This document shows, piece after piece, positions 26,163 to 36,353 of a DNA stretch of 64,000 bases (positions within the stretch are counted from its first letter, which is position 1; each line of letters begins with the position of its first letter). This DNA is from Bacteroidaceae bacterium (lineage in GTDB: Bacteria > Bacteroidota > Bacteroidia > Bacteroidales > Bacteroidaceae). Both the position numbers and the translations under genes were made by a program. The stretch spans positions 23,206 to 87,205 of the forward strand of contig JAFZZI010000031.1 of assembly GCA_017615835.1 (NCBI GenBank). The letters run 5' to 3'. The notes under the pieces were generated by a model. That model was not told the DNA's origin. It did no database searches and was given only the letters and a program-made list of their open reading frames with translations.

Positions 26163-28043
26163 TCAATAGCTGAAAACCCTATATGAATGAGGTTTAAGGG
26201 GTACGCTGAACGATGTTGAGCGTATCATTGGGCCGCCTCGACGTCCGAACGACATCATGCCCACCGAAGGCAATGCCTGAATATCGGAACCGTCAAGCCT
26301 GTCCCTGATAGATTTTACCTCACCTTGTACCATGACATTAAGAGTCACAGGCTCGTCAGCCAGCGACTCGACGATGAAGGTATTATTGTCATAGCAGTAC
26401 AAGCACACGTTCGAAGGGCCCTGGAAGGTTACCGGAACGACTTTTTGGCTCACAAGCGCACGTATGTTGTTCAGAGCCTGTACCGGCAGTTTGTACAAAT
26501 CTGCGAAATTGTCAGGGACCACGATTAGGTAGAGATTATTGTCGGCATAGAGATAGCGATGAAGCAATGGCCATCCCAATCCTGCATCCATACCCGAAAT
26601 CATCTCCCACGAATCATTTGTCATATACGTGACTTGCTGCATCAGTATCGGTTTCTCGAGGTTTATTATCTGACCGTTGACCTTTACGGCAGATGCCAGC
26701 GCCTTGCGGTCAGTCCAGCTGATTTCGAACATATTCTCAATACCCTTGCCCTGCATTGCGTGTAAGAATCCTGAGGTTATCATTACGTCGTGTCCACCCC
26801 TCAGCGTCCTGTCAATCTTCCTGAGAATATCCTTGTCTGCCGCTGCCTGCTCAGTCAGAAGGACGAACTCACCTTCGGGATACTCAGGTACAATGTCCAT
26901 CGGGATGCCTATCATGCCGAAATAGTTCTGCAGGAACTCCTCGCCCTTTGACTGGTAGGGCTTATAACTTTTGACACCGACAGGATTTCCAAGAAGACCA
27001 ACGGTTTTGTCGAGTTCCTCAAGAGTAAAACCAGCTGCCCTGGCAATAGTGGTCGGTTTCACCGCAGATTTGTTTTTTCCAAGACTGACAGGTTCCATCA
27101 TCTTGTCAAAACTGAAACTAGTGCCTTGATCCTGCCACGGAGCACGGTAACGTGTCGAGAGCGGATTTAGCATCTGGCGATAGTCGAACAGCGTCATCTC
27201 CGGCGATTTGGCAAACATCGTCATCCATATCTGTTCACTGTAGCGGTCTATGTAGCGCATGCCGCCGGTATCAACCCAACCTCCCCGGTTGTTATGATTA
27301 AGGTTGTCAAAGTAACGCCATATCAGGTAGCTCTCATACGGCTGCAGATGTTGGTCCGAATTGACTGCATCGCGAGTTTCTGTACCGGTATAGATGCCGT
27401 CATAATGTTTCGGACCGAAGTCCAGGTCAAAGCCCAGAGCCGGGAAGTGGTCGTACCAGTTGGGATATTTTATCACCACCTCACACTTGGGGTTTACCTT
27501 TTTTGCCGGACCAAGTATTACGTTCAACGCAGCATCGTCCATCAATTCCAGACGATACTCCGTCCATGAGCGATCTCCTTTGGCCTCAAGACAATACTTG
27601 CACTTGCAGTCGGTGAAGAAAAAATCATCCAATACGATTTCATCGAAAATCTTGGCTGTAAGTTCGATAATCTCCTGAGCTTTCTTGCGCTCAACAGGAT
27701 CTTTGTAACAGTATGTCTCAAATGAATTGCCTTCGCTTATGGTATAAGTGATACCGCCTGATACAGTCACGCCATGGTCCTCAAAGAACTTCTTGATGCG
27801 GCGCATGTCTTTCTCGTCAATAATGAGCTGGTCGCGATGCGTCTCAAGATAGATCTTGTCAACTTTCATCTGACTTGATATCACATTCCAGGTAGAGTCA
27901 AGCCAATGTTGGTCACACATCTTCTGAACTTCATATGCACGGGTATATATGGCAACCCTGAAGTTTTCATAGTTGCCGGCATGGAGAGTTGATATCCCTG
28001 CAAGCAGGAGCAGGAGCATAATGATGACAATAAACCTTTTCAT
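26163..28043 (-). CDS. Secreted protein of unknown function, possibly TIM-barrel glycoside-hydrolase-like
   Basis: 626 residues with a signal peptide (MKRFIVIIMLLLLLAGISTLHAG). I do not recognise the family. The first half has alternating strands and helices in the manner of a TIM barrel, with an acidic strand end IVLDDFFF (136-143) that looks like a glycoside-hydrolase active-site edge, followed by a cysteine cluster C-K-C-x2-C (146-151). The second half (from about 380) resembles a glutamine-amidotransferase-like or Ig-like accessory region, and a short GRRGG loop lies near the end. Many aromatic and acidic residues suggest carbohydrate binding. It sits between panB (39 bases) and the metallopeptidase (34 bases) on the same strand. 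Any enzymatic claim is inference. Confidence 0.8.
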   Translation of the reverse strand: MKRFIVIIMLLLLLAGISTLHAGNYENFRVAIYTRAYEVQKMCDQHWLDSTWNVISSQMKVDKIYLETHRDQLIIDEKDMRRIKKFFEDHGVTVSGGITYTISEGNSFETYCYKDPVERKKAQEIIELTAKIFDEIVLDDFFFTDCKCKYCLEAKGDRSWTEYRLELMDDAALNVILGPAKKVNPKCEVVIKYPNWYDHFPALGFDLDFGPKHYDGIYTGTETRDAVNSDQHLQPYESYLIWRYFDNLNHNNRGGWVDTGGMRYIDRYSEQIWMTMFAKSPEMTLFDYRQMLNPLSTRYRAPWQDQGTSFSFDKMMEPVSLGKNKSAVKPTTIARAAGFTLEELDKTVGLLGNPVGVKSYKPYQSKGEEFLQNYFGMIGIPMDIVPEYPEGEFVLLTEQAAADKDILRKIDRTLRGGHDVMITSGFLHAMQGKGIENMFEISWTDRKALASAVKVNGQIINLEKPILMQQVTYMTNDSWEMISGMDAGLGWPLLHRYLYADNNLYLIVVPDNFADLYKLPVQALNNIRALVSQKVVPVTFQGPSNVCLYCYDNNTFIVESLADEPVTLNVMVQGEVKSIRDRLDGSDIQALPSVGMMSFGRRGGPMIRSTSFSVPLKPHSYRVFSY

Positions 28044-28082
28044 CGCACTATAATGTTTTGGTCAGTAATCAATTTCATCAGG

Positions 28083-28901
28083 TCAGTACTGTTCCTTTTC
28101 ATTCGGGAAATCACCACTTTTCACATCTTCCACATAATGGCCGACAGCTTGTGTAATTGTGCCAAACAGATCAGCATAGCGTCGAAGGAAACGAGGCGTA
28201 AAGTCGCAATTCATCCCTAGCATGTCTGCGATGACGAGAACCTGACCGTCAACTCCGCCGCCGGCTCCAATGCCTATTACCGGAATGGTCAGTTCCTTGG
28301 CTACACGTTCAGCAAGTACTGCCGGAATCTTCTCCAATACAAGCGAGAAGCAGCCGGCATCTTCCAGAGTGTGTGCATCCGAAATCAGTTTCTCAGCCTC
28401 AGCCTCCTCTTTGGCACGCACTGCATATGTTCCGAACTTGTTTATTGACTGCGGCGTGAGACCAAGATGTCCCATGATGGGTATGCCGGCATCAAGAATG
28501 CGGCGCACAGATGGAAGTATCTCGACCCCACCCTCAAGTTTCAATGCATCGGCATGCGACACTTTCATGATTTTTATTGCATTCGACACAGCCTCGGAAT
28601 CACTTATCTGATAAGTGCCAAATGGCATGTCCACTACTACCAGGGCATGGCTAACGGCACGTACCACCGACTTTGCATGATATATCATCTGGTCGAGGGT
28701 GATCGGAAGCGTGGTCATGTTACCGGCCATTACATTCGAAGCAGAATCGCCTACAAGAATCACATCAATTCCGGCTCCATCGACAATTTTCGCCATTGTA
28801 TAATCATACGAAGTGAGCATAGATATTTTCTCACCCCGCTGTTTCATCTCTCTCAGTCTCTGAGTAGTGACTTTTTTCTTCTCTTCGCTCAAGTAACCCA
28901 T
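28083..28901 (-). CDS. panB: 3-methyl-2-oxobutanoate hydroxymethyltransferase PanB
   Basis: First committed step of pantothenate synthesis: transfers a hydroxymethyl group from methylene-tetrahydrofolate to ketoisovalerate. 272 residues. Visible signatures are [17 protein letters not shown], the metal-site region [36 protein letters not shown] and [18 protein letters not shown]. The start is supported by a perfect -7 promoter element about 48 bases upstream. It diverges from the addA-like gene and is the first gene of a leftward run reaching the metallopeptidase region. The other pantothenate genes are not in the window. Confidence 0.96.
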   Translation of the reverse strand: MGYLSEEKKKVTTQRLREMKQRGEKISMLTSYDYTMAKIVDGAGIDVILVGDSASNVMAGNMTTLPITLDQMIYHAKSVVRAVSHALVVVDMPFGTYQISDSEAVSNAIKIMKVSHADALKLEGGVEILPSVRRILDAGIPIMGHLGLTPQSINKFGTYAVRAKEEAEAEKLISDAHTLEDAGCFSLVLEKIPAVLAERVAKELTIPVIGIGAGGGVDGQVLVIADMLGMNCDFTPRFLRRYADLFGTITQAVGHYVEDVKSGDFPNEKEQY

Positions 28902-28949
28902 AGGACAATAACGTTACGTTTAGGCAATGCAGTTTGTTATTTAGTATGG

Positions 28950-28957
28950 CAAATTTA
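28950..28957 (-). promoter_or_regulatory. Promoter -7 element for panB (TAAATTTG)
   Basis: Perfect TAnnTTTG on the minus strand, 48 bases before the panB ATG. A TTG lies 14 bases further upstream, closer than the usual spacing. It shares the 110-base divergent region with the addA-like gene. Confidence 0.55.
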
Positions 28958-29012
28958 CAAAATATAATTATCAATTGATATCTTTACGGACGTTTTGAAT
29001 TTTCCATTGAAG

Positions 29013-32000
29013 ATGAGAGGTAAGAGACCGCTGCTGACATTGTACAAGGCCTCGGCCGGTTCCGGCAAAACATTCATGCTGGCCGTCAAGTATATCTCTA
29101 TTGTTGCCCGCAAGCCCGATGAATACGGCAGCATTCTGGCAGTAACCTTCACCAACAAGGCTACTGCGGAGATGAAGCAGCGCATACTGTCACAGCTATT
29201 TGGAATCAGCAGATCACTACCCGACTCCATACCGTATTTCGATACCGTCCGAAAACTGGTTCCGTCCATCTTTACCGATGACGAAATACGCGCCAACTGC
29301 GGTAAGGCTCTGCAGAACATACTGCAGGACTACAGTCACTTCCGCGTTGAAACCATCGACAGCTTCTTCCAGTCCGTACTCAGAGGTCTGGCCCGCGAAC
29401 TGCAGCTCGGCAGTGATATGACCATAGAAATCGACCAAAAGGCCGTAGTAAGTGACGCTGTCGATGCTTTTTTGGCAAATCTTCGCAACGGTTCAAAGGA
29501 AAGCAGGGCCGTGTCACAGTTCATACAGAAGAACATTGGAGATGACAGAAGTTGGAATATTTCAAATCAGCTCAAAGATTTCTCATCTCAGCTCTTCAGC
29601 GAAGTCTTCATGGAAAAAGGAATATCCCTGCGCCAACTACTTGAAAAGCCAGATGCAATCAGCGGATATGAGCGCAGCATCAGGCAGTGGCGTGATGAAA
29701 ACATGAATAAGCTGAAAGACAGTCTTAAGGAATGTGGCATCCATATCATGAGCATACTTTCAGATTTGGGTTTTCCATGCGACAATCTGAACCTCAACCA
29801 GCGGAATCTTATCGAAGGAATAGCCGATGGCAGTTGGCTGAATAAGAATGCAGGCTCCACAATCACCAATGCCATTTCCAATCCGGCTTCTATTTTCCCG
29901 GCAAAAGCCGTGAAGATGAATGCCCGACTTGCGGACGAAGCCGGGCAACGGATCGTACCTCTGTTGGAAGAAGTTCTCAGTCTTCGTGAAAGGTACACTT
30001 TCACAGCCAATTCGTACCAGGCCGCAACTTCAAATCTGAGAGAATTAAGTCTTCTGCTGTATATTCGCGATGAAATACTGCGCCAAAACGAGGCACAGGG
30101 CAGATTCATACTTGCCGACACGGCCAACCTTCTGGGAAGTCTCAAGGAAGGTGACACTTCGTTCGTTTTCGAAAAAACCGGATGCTTTACCAACCATATA
30201 ATGATCGACGAATTTCAGGACACATCACGTCTGCAATGGAAGAATCTGTTTATTCTGCTCGACGAGTGTCTGTCACGCAACGAAGACTGCCTGGTTGTGG
30301 GAGACGTCAAACAATCCATTTACAGGTGGCGCAACAGCGACTGGAATATATTCAATACTGAAATCGAACAGGATCTGTCAAAATACTCTCCCCAGACAGA
30401 ATCGCTAAGGACAAATAGGCGCAGCATGCGCAATATCATCACATTCAACAGACATATTTTCGGGCAGGCTGTCAACTCCGTCGAATCGGTATATACCGGA
30501 CTTTTCGGAGGCAGTGGCTATGACATCCTGCGGAAAGCATATTCAGATCTGGAGCAGGAGATTCCCAAGGAAAAGGAGACTGCCCCTGCCGGATATATTG
30601 AGGTCAGAATTGTCGGTAATAAAGAGAGGGGAGCCGACAATGAGACTCTTAAGTTTGACATGATTGAAAAAGAGATTGACCTGCTCACCCAAGCCGGAGT
30701 AATGCAGAGTGACATTGCAATACTTCTGCGCAACACCGATGACATAGCTTCCATTGCCGGCTATTTCGCGACCAAGCGTCCCGAATGGAAGATGGTATCT
30801 GGCGAGGCTTTCCAGCTCGATTATTCGCCGTCAGTCCGCGTATTAGTGAATGCCATGCGCTGGATTGCCGATGAAAAGGACCAGGTGGCACTCGCTTCAC
30901 TCGTCTGGGAGTGGCGAAATTATATCCTGAAAGAAGAAGTTCTTCTTGAACAGGTTTTCGGTGATGGAGAAGATACAGAAGTTTCCCGACATCTGGCGGA
31001 ACAGATTCCAAGGGAGATCTCAGCGAACCGTTCCACGCTTGGAGGCTTGCCGCTATACCAGCTGGCAGAACATCTGTTCAGAACTCTAGAACTGGACAAG
31101 GCAGATAATCAAGACGCCTACGTAATGGCGTTTCTCGATACTGTCAGCAACTTCACCTCGAACAACAACGGCTCACTTAGTGACTTCATAGCACTGTGGA
31201 ATGACAGACTCCATAAAAAAACAATTCCATCCGGAAATGCTGACAGCATACGTCTGCTGACAATTCACAAATCAAAAGGCCTAGAGTTTCACACAGTTAT
31301 TCTGCCCTTCTTTGAGTGGCCGTTGTTCAAGACTCGCACAGATACTCATTTGTGGATAGAGCCAAGCGAAGCGCCATTCAACGGGATACCTCTTGTTCCT
31401 GTCAACTATTTATTGAATCTCAGAGACTCAGCCTTCAAAAACCATTTCAAGGAAGAGACCGGACGTCAGCTCGTCGACAATCTCAATCTCATGTACGTTG
31501 CCATGACAAGGCCTAAATGCAACCTGGTCATTCTAAGTTCCAAGGGACTTTCTGACAAGAATCCCTCAACCAACAATATAATAGCCTCTGCCATTAAGAC
31601 TTTAGATGGCTTTTCCGAAACAGCAGAAGGGATACTTGAATACAGATGCGGAGAAATAGCAGGCCATTTTGACGAAGTAAAAAGAGTGACCTCTAATCCT
31701 TTCGAACCGACAAGCATCCAACTCGATATTTCGATGAAATCGTATGCGACTGAGTTGTGTTTCAAGCAATCGGGTGAGTCTGTACGCTACATGAGTGAGG
31801 CGGGCCCTGATAACGGAGAGGAATCCCTACGACAGAAAGGGTTCATTGAGTTTGGCAAACTGATGCACCGCCTGTTTTCGTCAATCAGCACCGAAGCCGA
31901 CATCGACAGCCAGGTTGCCAGGTTGTTTGCGGACGGACTATTCAAGAGCCGTGAAATCGCTGATAACGCCCGCCAACTTGCACACAGAGCTGTAAGTTCG

Positions 32001-32273
32001 CCAACAGTCAACCGATGGTTTGACGGGCACTGGAAACTCTTCAACGAGACCTCTGTCTTATTCAGACGTAACGGACAAGTAATGACCCGTCGTCCTGACC
32101 GCATCATGACAGACGGAGTCGAGACCGTAGTCGTCGATTTCAAATTCGGACGTGAGAACGAAGAATACACACATCAAGTGGCTGAATACATGGATCTGCT
32201 GGAACAGATGGGCTTCAATGATGTCAAAGGATATGTGTGGTATGTGTTTCAGAACAAGACGGTAACCTGCTGA
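29013..32273 (+). CDS. addA: UvrD/RecB-type helicase-nuclease, AddA-like
   Basis: ATP-dependent helicase with a C-terminal nuclease, for double-strand break end processing. 1086 residues from the ATG at 29013; an in-frame TTG at 28995 is possible but less likely. It has Walker A KASAGSGKT (12-20), motif Ia AVTFTNKATAEMK, Walker B MIDEFQDTSRLQW, LVVGDVKQSIYRWR and RLLTIHKSKGLEFHTVIL, the ordered superfamily 1 motifs. Near the end RPDRIM...VVDFKFG is the PD-(D/E)xK nuclease core. The AddB-like partner starts 4 bases after the stop codon. It could equally be called RecB-like; the pairing with a Cys-rich partner supports AddAB. Confidence 0.9.
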   Translation: MRGKRPLLTLYKASAGSGKTFMLAVKYISIVARKPDEYGSILAVTFTNKATAEMKQRILSQLFGISRSLPDSIPYFDTVRKLVPSIFTDDEIRANCGKALQNILQDYSHFRVETIDSFFQSVLRGLARELQLGSDMTIEIDQKAVVSDAVDAFLANLRNGSKESRAVSQFIQKNIGDDRSWNISNQLKDFSSQLFSEVFMEKGISLRQLLEKPDAISGYERSIRQWRDENMNKLKDSLKECGIHIMSILSDLGFPCDNLNLNQRNLIEGIADGSWLNKNAGSTITNAISNPASIFPAKAVKMNARLADEAGQRIVPLLEEVLSLRERYTFTANSYQAATSNLRELSLLLYIRDEILRQNEAQGRFILADTANLLGSLKEGDTSFVFEKTGCFTNHIMIDEFQDTSRLQWKNLFILLDECLSRNEDCLVVGDVKQSIYRWRNSDWNIFNTEIEQDLSKYSPQTESLRTNRRSMRNIITFNRHIFGQAVNSVESVYTGLFGGSGYDILRKAYSDLEQEIPKEKETAPAGYIEVRIVGNKERGADNETLKFDMIEKEIDLLTQAGVMQSDIAILLRNTDDIASIAGYFATKRPEWKMVSGEAFQLDYSPSVRVLVNAMRWIADEKDQVALASLVWEWRNYILKEEVLLEQVFGDGEDTEVSRHLAEQIPREISANRSTLGGLPLYQLAEHLFRTLELDKADNQDAYVMAFLDTVSNFTSNNNGSLSDFIALWNDRLHKKTIPSGNADSIRLLTIHKSKGLEFHTVILPFFEWPLFKTRTDTHLWIEPSEAPFNGIPLVPVNYLLNLRDSAFKNHFKEETGRQLVDNLNLMYVAMTRPKCNLVILSSKGLSDKNPSTNNIIASAIKTLDGFSETAEGILEYRCGEIAGHFDEVKRVTSNPFEPTSIQLDISMKSYATELCFKQSGESVRYMSEAGPDNGEESLRQKGFIEFGKLMHRLFSSISTEADIDSQVARLFADGLFKSREIADNARQLAHRAVSSPTVNRWFDGHWKLFNETSVLFRRNGQVMTRRPDRIMTDGVETVVVDFKFGRENEEYTHQVAEYMDLLEQMGFNDVKGYVWYVFQNKTVTC

Positions 32274-32277
32274 AGAT

Positions 32278-35166
32278 ATGGAACATTTTCTGGAATTGGC
32301 GGCCAAAGACCTGTATTACGGTTTCAGCAATCCTCTCACAGGATTGTCCGATGTCACCGTTGTTTTTCCCAATCGGCGTGCAAGACTCTTTTTTGACGAG
32401 TATCTGTCACTTTGCTGTGAAAAGCCTCTATGGTCTCCGACATACATGACCATATCAGAACTGTTTCAGTCCCAGTCTCCACTGGTTCTGGCAGATCATA
32501 TCAGAACCATCGCAATGCTCTACGACATATACTGCGAAGTGACCGGCAGCAGTGAAACTCCCGACAGTTTCTGGACCTGGGGTGAGTTAATGCTGCGTGA
32601 TTTTGACGACATTGACAGCTACATGGTTGATGCCGACCAGTTGTTTGCCTGCCTTGAGAACCAGAAGGAGATTGAGAGTGCGACATTCCTCACTGAAGAG
32701 CAGCAGAAGTCACTCAATCGGTTCTTTATCGGGCTCAAGCCGGAAGGAGCAGAAACCGAACTGAGACGCAAATACATACACCTCTGGAGAACCATTGGTA
32801 AAATATATCACAAACTCCGCGGGAAACTCTCAGCCGAGGGCCTGGCCTACGAAGGAATGCTGCTACGCAATGTAGCCGAAAGCCCAAATACTGATCTCTT
32901 CACAGCCAGAAAGTACGCATTCATCGGATTCAACAGTCTGAACAATGCTGAGAAACGGTTGTTCAGCACTCTTCAAAGTTGTGGCAAAGCCCTTTTCTAC
33001 TGGGACTATGATGAAAGTTACATAAGGGATACAACTCTTGAAGCCGGTACATTTCTCCGCGAGAACGTCAAATTGTTCCCTGGCAGAATCTCACCTACCG
33101 ACAGTTTCTCCAAGAATGCTCCCTACAGAGAGCTTACTATCGTCGAAACCTCGTCGGACAACGCACAGGCCCGCTTTATTCCCAACTGGCTCGAAAGACT
33201 ACCGTCCAGGCCGGATAAGGAGACTGCCGTCGTGCTGTGCGACAGCACCATACTGCAGGCTGTGTTAAATTCATTGCCTTCAGACAAAGTCGATACCGTA
33301 AACATTACTATGGGTTATCCGCTTAAGGTCACCGTACTCTATACCTTCGTATCAGCCTTTCTGGACACCCAGCGCTACATACTGAAGAACAATGGCAGCG
33401 TCACCCTCGAACTGGTCTCCCAAATTCTCAACAACCCCTTAGCCGCCAAAATGTCGGACAATGCAGCCAGTGTAATAAGCAGCCTGAATCAGCAGCACAA
33501 GTTTCACCCCTCACTCAGCGAACTCAAACAGGATGAGAATCTGGCCAAACTGTTTGCGCCATGCACCAACAACCTTCAGTTGATGGACAACTTGTTAGCT
33601 ATGCTTGACGCACTTGCCGCCACAATCTGCGAGAACCCGGACGACAGTATTATGAACCCGCTCAACTCTGAAGCCATCTATCGCATCTACACTCAGTCGA
33701 ACCGTTTCCGTACCCTTGTTGACGACGGTATCCTGAACATAACTCCAGACACATTGTGCAAGTTGCTCCGTAAAGTACTCGCTGGTACTACCATCCCATT
33801 CCACGGTGAACCAGTAGTGGGAATGCAGATAATGGGACTTATCGAGACGCGCAATCTGGACTTCCGTCACGTTCTCCTGCTATCTGCATCAGAGGGGACG
33901 CTTCCATCGGGAAATTCAGAATCATCATTCTTACCCTACAGTCTTCGTAAAGCTTTCGGGCTGACCACAATGCGTCAGAAGAGTGCCGTATCTTCATACA
34001 ATTTCCATCATCTTCTGCAAAGAGCCGAGAGCGTCACGATGGTGTACAACGGTGACACCGATTCCGCCGGCATAGGCAAAGGTCAGATTTCCCGATACCT
34101 GCTGCAACTGATTGTCAGCAATGCGAAGGTACAGCGCATTACTCTAGACTCCCGACACAAAGAGTCAACTGTATCACATCTTGTGGTCGCAAAGAGCAGC
34201 AAGGTGATGCAACGGCTCTATGACATGTACGATTATTCTACGGAGGGAAATTATCTCTCACCGTCGGCTATCAACTGCTACCTCGACTGTTCCTTGAAAT
34301 ATTGGTTCAGATATGTAATAGGAATTAAGCCTAAGGAAGACGATTCCACCGAGATTGCCGCCAATCTTTTCGGCACCTTGTTCCACAAGAGTGCCGAATT
34401 GGCCTACAATTCACTTGCGGCAGAATCAGACGGATTGATAACCGAAAGCAACCTCAGGAAACTGATTGACGCCCCGGAACGTATCGACTCGTTCGTCAGG
34501 CAGGCATTCAACTGCGAACTATTCAACGGAGCCGCAGTCAAGCCTGAAGACTATAACGGCGTGCAGGTCATAAACTATGAGGCAATAAGAACATATCTCA
34601 GACAGGTTCTGCGCATTGACCTGCTGTATGTACCATTCCAATATATCGGAAGCGAATCAAGAAAATTCAGCCATTGTCTCGTGATAACACATCCTGAAAA
34701 GCCCGGTGAAACCCTAATGATACGTATGAGCGGTTCCATAGACCGACTGGACTTGAAAGGCAACATTCTGAGGATTGTCGACTACAAGACTGGAAACAGA
34801 AAGGAAGAACCCAAAAGCATGGAAGATCTCTTCAGCGGGAGCAAGCGCAACTCTCACTATCTTCAGGCTTTCTATTACGCTACCCTTGTCAATGATGACG
34901 CGCAGTTAAGCAAGTATCGCCTGGCGCCGGTGCTGCTGTACACCCGTTCCTCGTCAAATCCAACCCCAGCCGATCTATACCTCAGTATAGGCGGACAACC
35001 GGCAACCGACTTTGCAAAAAACTATATCAGCGAATACACCGAGCGTCTGAAGAAGACAGTAAGTGAAATATTCGATCCCAAAGTTCCATTCCGACAGCCG
35101 GACAAGTCTAACGAGCACTGCAGGTTTTGTGATTTTGCAAGTATCTGTCAAAGACAGACCGAATAA
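32278..35166 (+). CDS. addB: PD-(D/E)xK nuclease subunit, AddB-like
   Basis: 962 residues; partner of the preceding helicase-nuclease. The N-terminal region (VTVVFPNRRARLFFDEYL) corresponds to a degenerate helicase domain and lacks a clear Walker A. The C-terminal nuclease has GSIDRLDLKGNILRIVDYKTG, the metal-binding and catalytic residues. Cysteines in NCYLDCSLKYWFRY plus Cys948, Cys951 and Cys957 (CRFCDFASIC) match the iron-sulfur cluster staple of AddB and Cas4-type nucleases. The four-base spacing from the first subunit implies an operon. Confidence 0.9.
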   Translation: MEHFLELAAKDLYYGFSNPLTGLSDVTVVFPNRRARLFFDEYLSLCCEKPLWSPTYMTISELFQSQSPLVLADHIRTIAMLYDIYCEVTGSSETPDSFWTWGELMLRDFDDIDSYMVDADQLFACLENQKEIESATFLTEEQQKSLNRFFIGLKPEGAETELRRKYIHLWRTIGKIYHKLRGKLSAEGLAYEGMLLRNVAESPNTDLFTARKYAFIGFNSLNNAEKRLFSTLQSCGKALFYWDYDESYIRDTTLEAGTFLRENVKLFPGRISPTDSFSKNAPYRELTIVETSSDNAQARFIPNWLERLPSRPDKETAVVLCDSTILQAVLNSLPSDKVDTVNITMGYPLKVTVLYTFVSAFLDTQRYILKNNGSVTLELVSQILNNPLAAKMSDNAASVISSLNQQHKFHPSLSELKQDENLAKLFAPCTNNLQLMDNLLAMLDALAATICENPDDSIMNPLNSEAIYRIYTQSNRFRTLVDDGILNITPDTLCKLLRKVLAGTTIPFHGEPVVGMQIMGLIETRNLDFRHVLLLSASEGTLPSGNSESSFLPYSLRKAFGLTTMRQKSAVSSYNFHHLLQRAESVTMVYNGDTDSAGIGKGQISRYLLQLIVSNAKVQRITLDSRHKESTVSHLVVAKSSKVMQRLYDMYDYSTEGNYLSPSAINCYLDCSLKYWFRYVIGIKPKEDDSTEIAANLFGTLFHKSAELAYNSLAAESDGLITESNLRKLIDAPERIDSFVRQAFNCELFNGAAVKPEDYNGVQVINYEAIRTYLRQVLRIDLLYVPFQYIGSESRKFSHCLVITHPEKPGETLMIRMSGSIDRLDLKGNILRIVDYKTGNRKEEPKSMEDLFSGSKRNSHYLQAFYYATLVNDDAQLSKYRLAPVLLYTRSSSNPTPADLYLSIGGQPATDFAKNYISEYTERLKKTVSEIFDPKVPFRQPDKSNEHCRFCDFASICQRQTE

Positions 35167-35224
35167 GGCTATCTACTGTATTACGCCAGGAAATATCATG
35201 CATAAAAGCCACACATCATGGTCT

Positions 35225-35509
35225 TTAATGCCAACGCTTCAAGGTCGGAAAGTACTGCATAAGTCCATCCTTGTACTGCTCACGGGTAAGGTGCTGACCT
35301 GTACTGGCGTTGAAATGGTCAACATATTGTGAGCATAACTCAGCCATTTCCTCCATAGTGCAATCACTTGTAAAGGCACCATCCTTGTAGCAATAACTGC
35401 AATACTCGCGATTTCTGCTTCCGTCTGAATTCGTACCAAGCATCTCTTCTGTCAACGGCATTCCGCAACTCTGGCAGAAAAGGACAGTTCTTTCTTTCTC
35501 CATATCCAA
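35225..35509 (-). CDS. Small zinc-ribbon protein
   Basis: 94 residues. FCQSCGMPL (Cys12, Cys15) and YCSYC (Cys37, Cys40) form a zinc ribbon of the kind often annotated as putative zinc ribbon domain (PF12674-like). The C-terminal half (CTMEEMAELCSQYVDHF...TREQYKDGLMQYFPTLKRW) is helical and conserved in this family. Function unknown; no enzymatic residues. It is convergent with addB and has its own promoter match, so it is likely monocistronic. Confidence 0.88.
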   Translation of the reverse strand: MDMEKERTVLFCQSCGMPLTEEMLGTNSDGSRNREYCSYCYKDGAFTSDCTMEEMAELCSQYVDHFNASTGQHLTREQYKDGLMQYFPTLKRWH

Positions 35510-35528
35510 TTATTATTGAAACTGACCA

Positions 35529-35550
35529 TAAAAGTAGCGTTCTTTTTCTA
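35529..35550 (-). promoter_or_regulatory. Promoter for the zinc-ribbon gene
   Basis: Minus strand: TTTG (-33, 35547-35550), a 10-base stretch then TACTTTTA (35529-35536); a second near-match TATCTTTA overlaps the spacer. The final base differs from TAnnTTTG. Moderate support. Confidence 0.35.
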
Positions 35551-35690
35551 AAGATACAAATCGCAATCTTTTTTTACAATTTTCTGTCACGGTGACAATA
35601 ATTCGGACATACTTGAATACTTGATGTCATGCAACAATCCTCCGTTAACACTCTTTAATGCAAATTAAAGCAATTTGACTGCCGACACAG

Positions 35691-35721
35691 TTGTAAAGAC
35701 TGATAATTATTTCTTCCTTTG
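35691..35721 (+). promoter_or_regulatory. Promoter for the ECF sigma factor gene
   Basis: TTG (35691-35693), 20-base spacer, then TTCCTTTG (35714-35721), one mismatch from TAnnTTTG. It leaves a leader of about 55 bases. The rest of the 273-base gap from 35510 to 35782 is AT-rich and shows no gene or RNA that I recognise. Confidence 0.45.
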
Positions 35722-35782
35722 TAATGTTATCATTTATCGCACATTATTTGACAATTATCGTCGTTGAGAAAAGGTTGGACTG

Positions 35783-36340
35783 ATGTATCTGACTGATAAG
35801 AGGACATTGGAACTGTGCAGGCAAGGCGACAAAGAGGCTTTCCGCACAGTTGTGGCGACGTATCGTCAAATGGTGTTTGGTGTGGCTCTCAGAATTCTAG
35901 GTGACGAGGAAGGAGCCAAGGACATCGTTCAGGAAACTTTCATTAAAATGTGGCAGGGTTTCAGTTCTTTCAGGTCTGACCAGAGCCTGACTACATGGAT
36001 ATACACCATTGCTACACGTCTATGTCTGGACACACTTCGCAAATCATCTAAAATGTCGCGAATGACAGATGGCGATGAGGTATTGACCAGATTTGCCGAA
36101 GGTAGTGACGGGCCCGAACGACAGATGGAGAACAACGAACTGGCTTCGGTGGTTAGAGAGCTGACAAGCCAACTGAGCCCGAAACAGCGGGCGGTATTCA
36201 CTTTGGTATGCCTCGAAGGCCTGGACACAAGGCAGGTTGCAGCCATTACCGGACTGGATGCAGGAAAAATCAAAAACAACCTTTACGTCGCGAAAAGCAA
36301 AATACGCGAACAACTGACGAAACTGGGCTACGGAAGATAA
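35783..36340 (+). CDS. ECF-type RNA polymerase sigma factor
   Basis: 185 residues with sigma-70 region 2 (about 20-90: RILGDEEGAKDIVQETFIKMW, then TWIYTIATRLCLDTLRK) and region 4 (about 130-180: LSPKQRAVFTLVCLEGLDTRQVAAITGLDAGKIKNNLYVAKSKIREQL). A short acidic linker joins them; region 3 is absent, as in ECF factors. It resembles the stand-alone Bacteroidota ECF group rather than the FecI/SusC-linked group, because no anti-sigma factor or receptor lies next to it; the next gene is convergent. Its regulon cannot be deduced. Confidence 0.93.
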   Translation: MYLTDKRTLELCRQGDKEAFRTVVATYRQMVFGVALRILGDEEGAKDIVQETFIKMWQGFSSFRSDQSLTTWIYTIATRLCLDTLRKSSKMSRMTDGDEVLTRFAEGSDGPERQMENNELASVVRELTSQLSPKQRAVFTLVCLEGLDTRQVAAITGLDAGKIKNNLYVAKSKIREQLTKLGYGR

Positions 36341-36353
36341 TTCTTCACAGATC

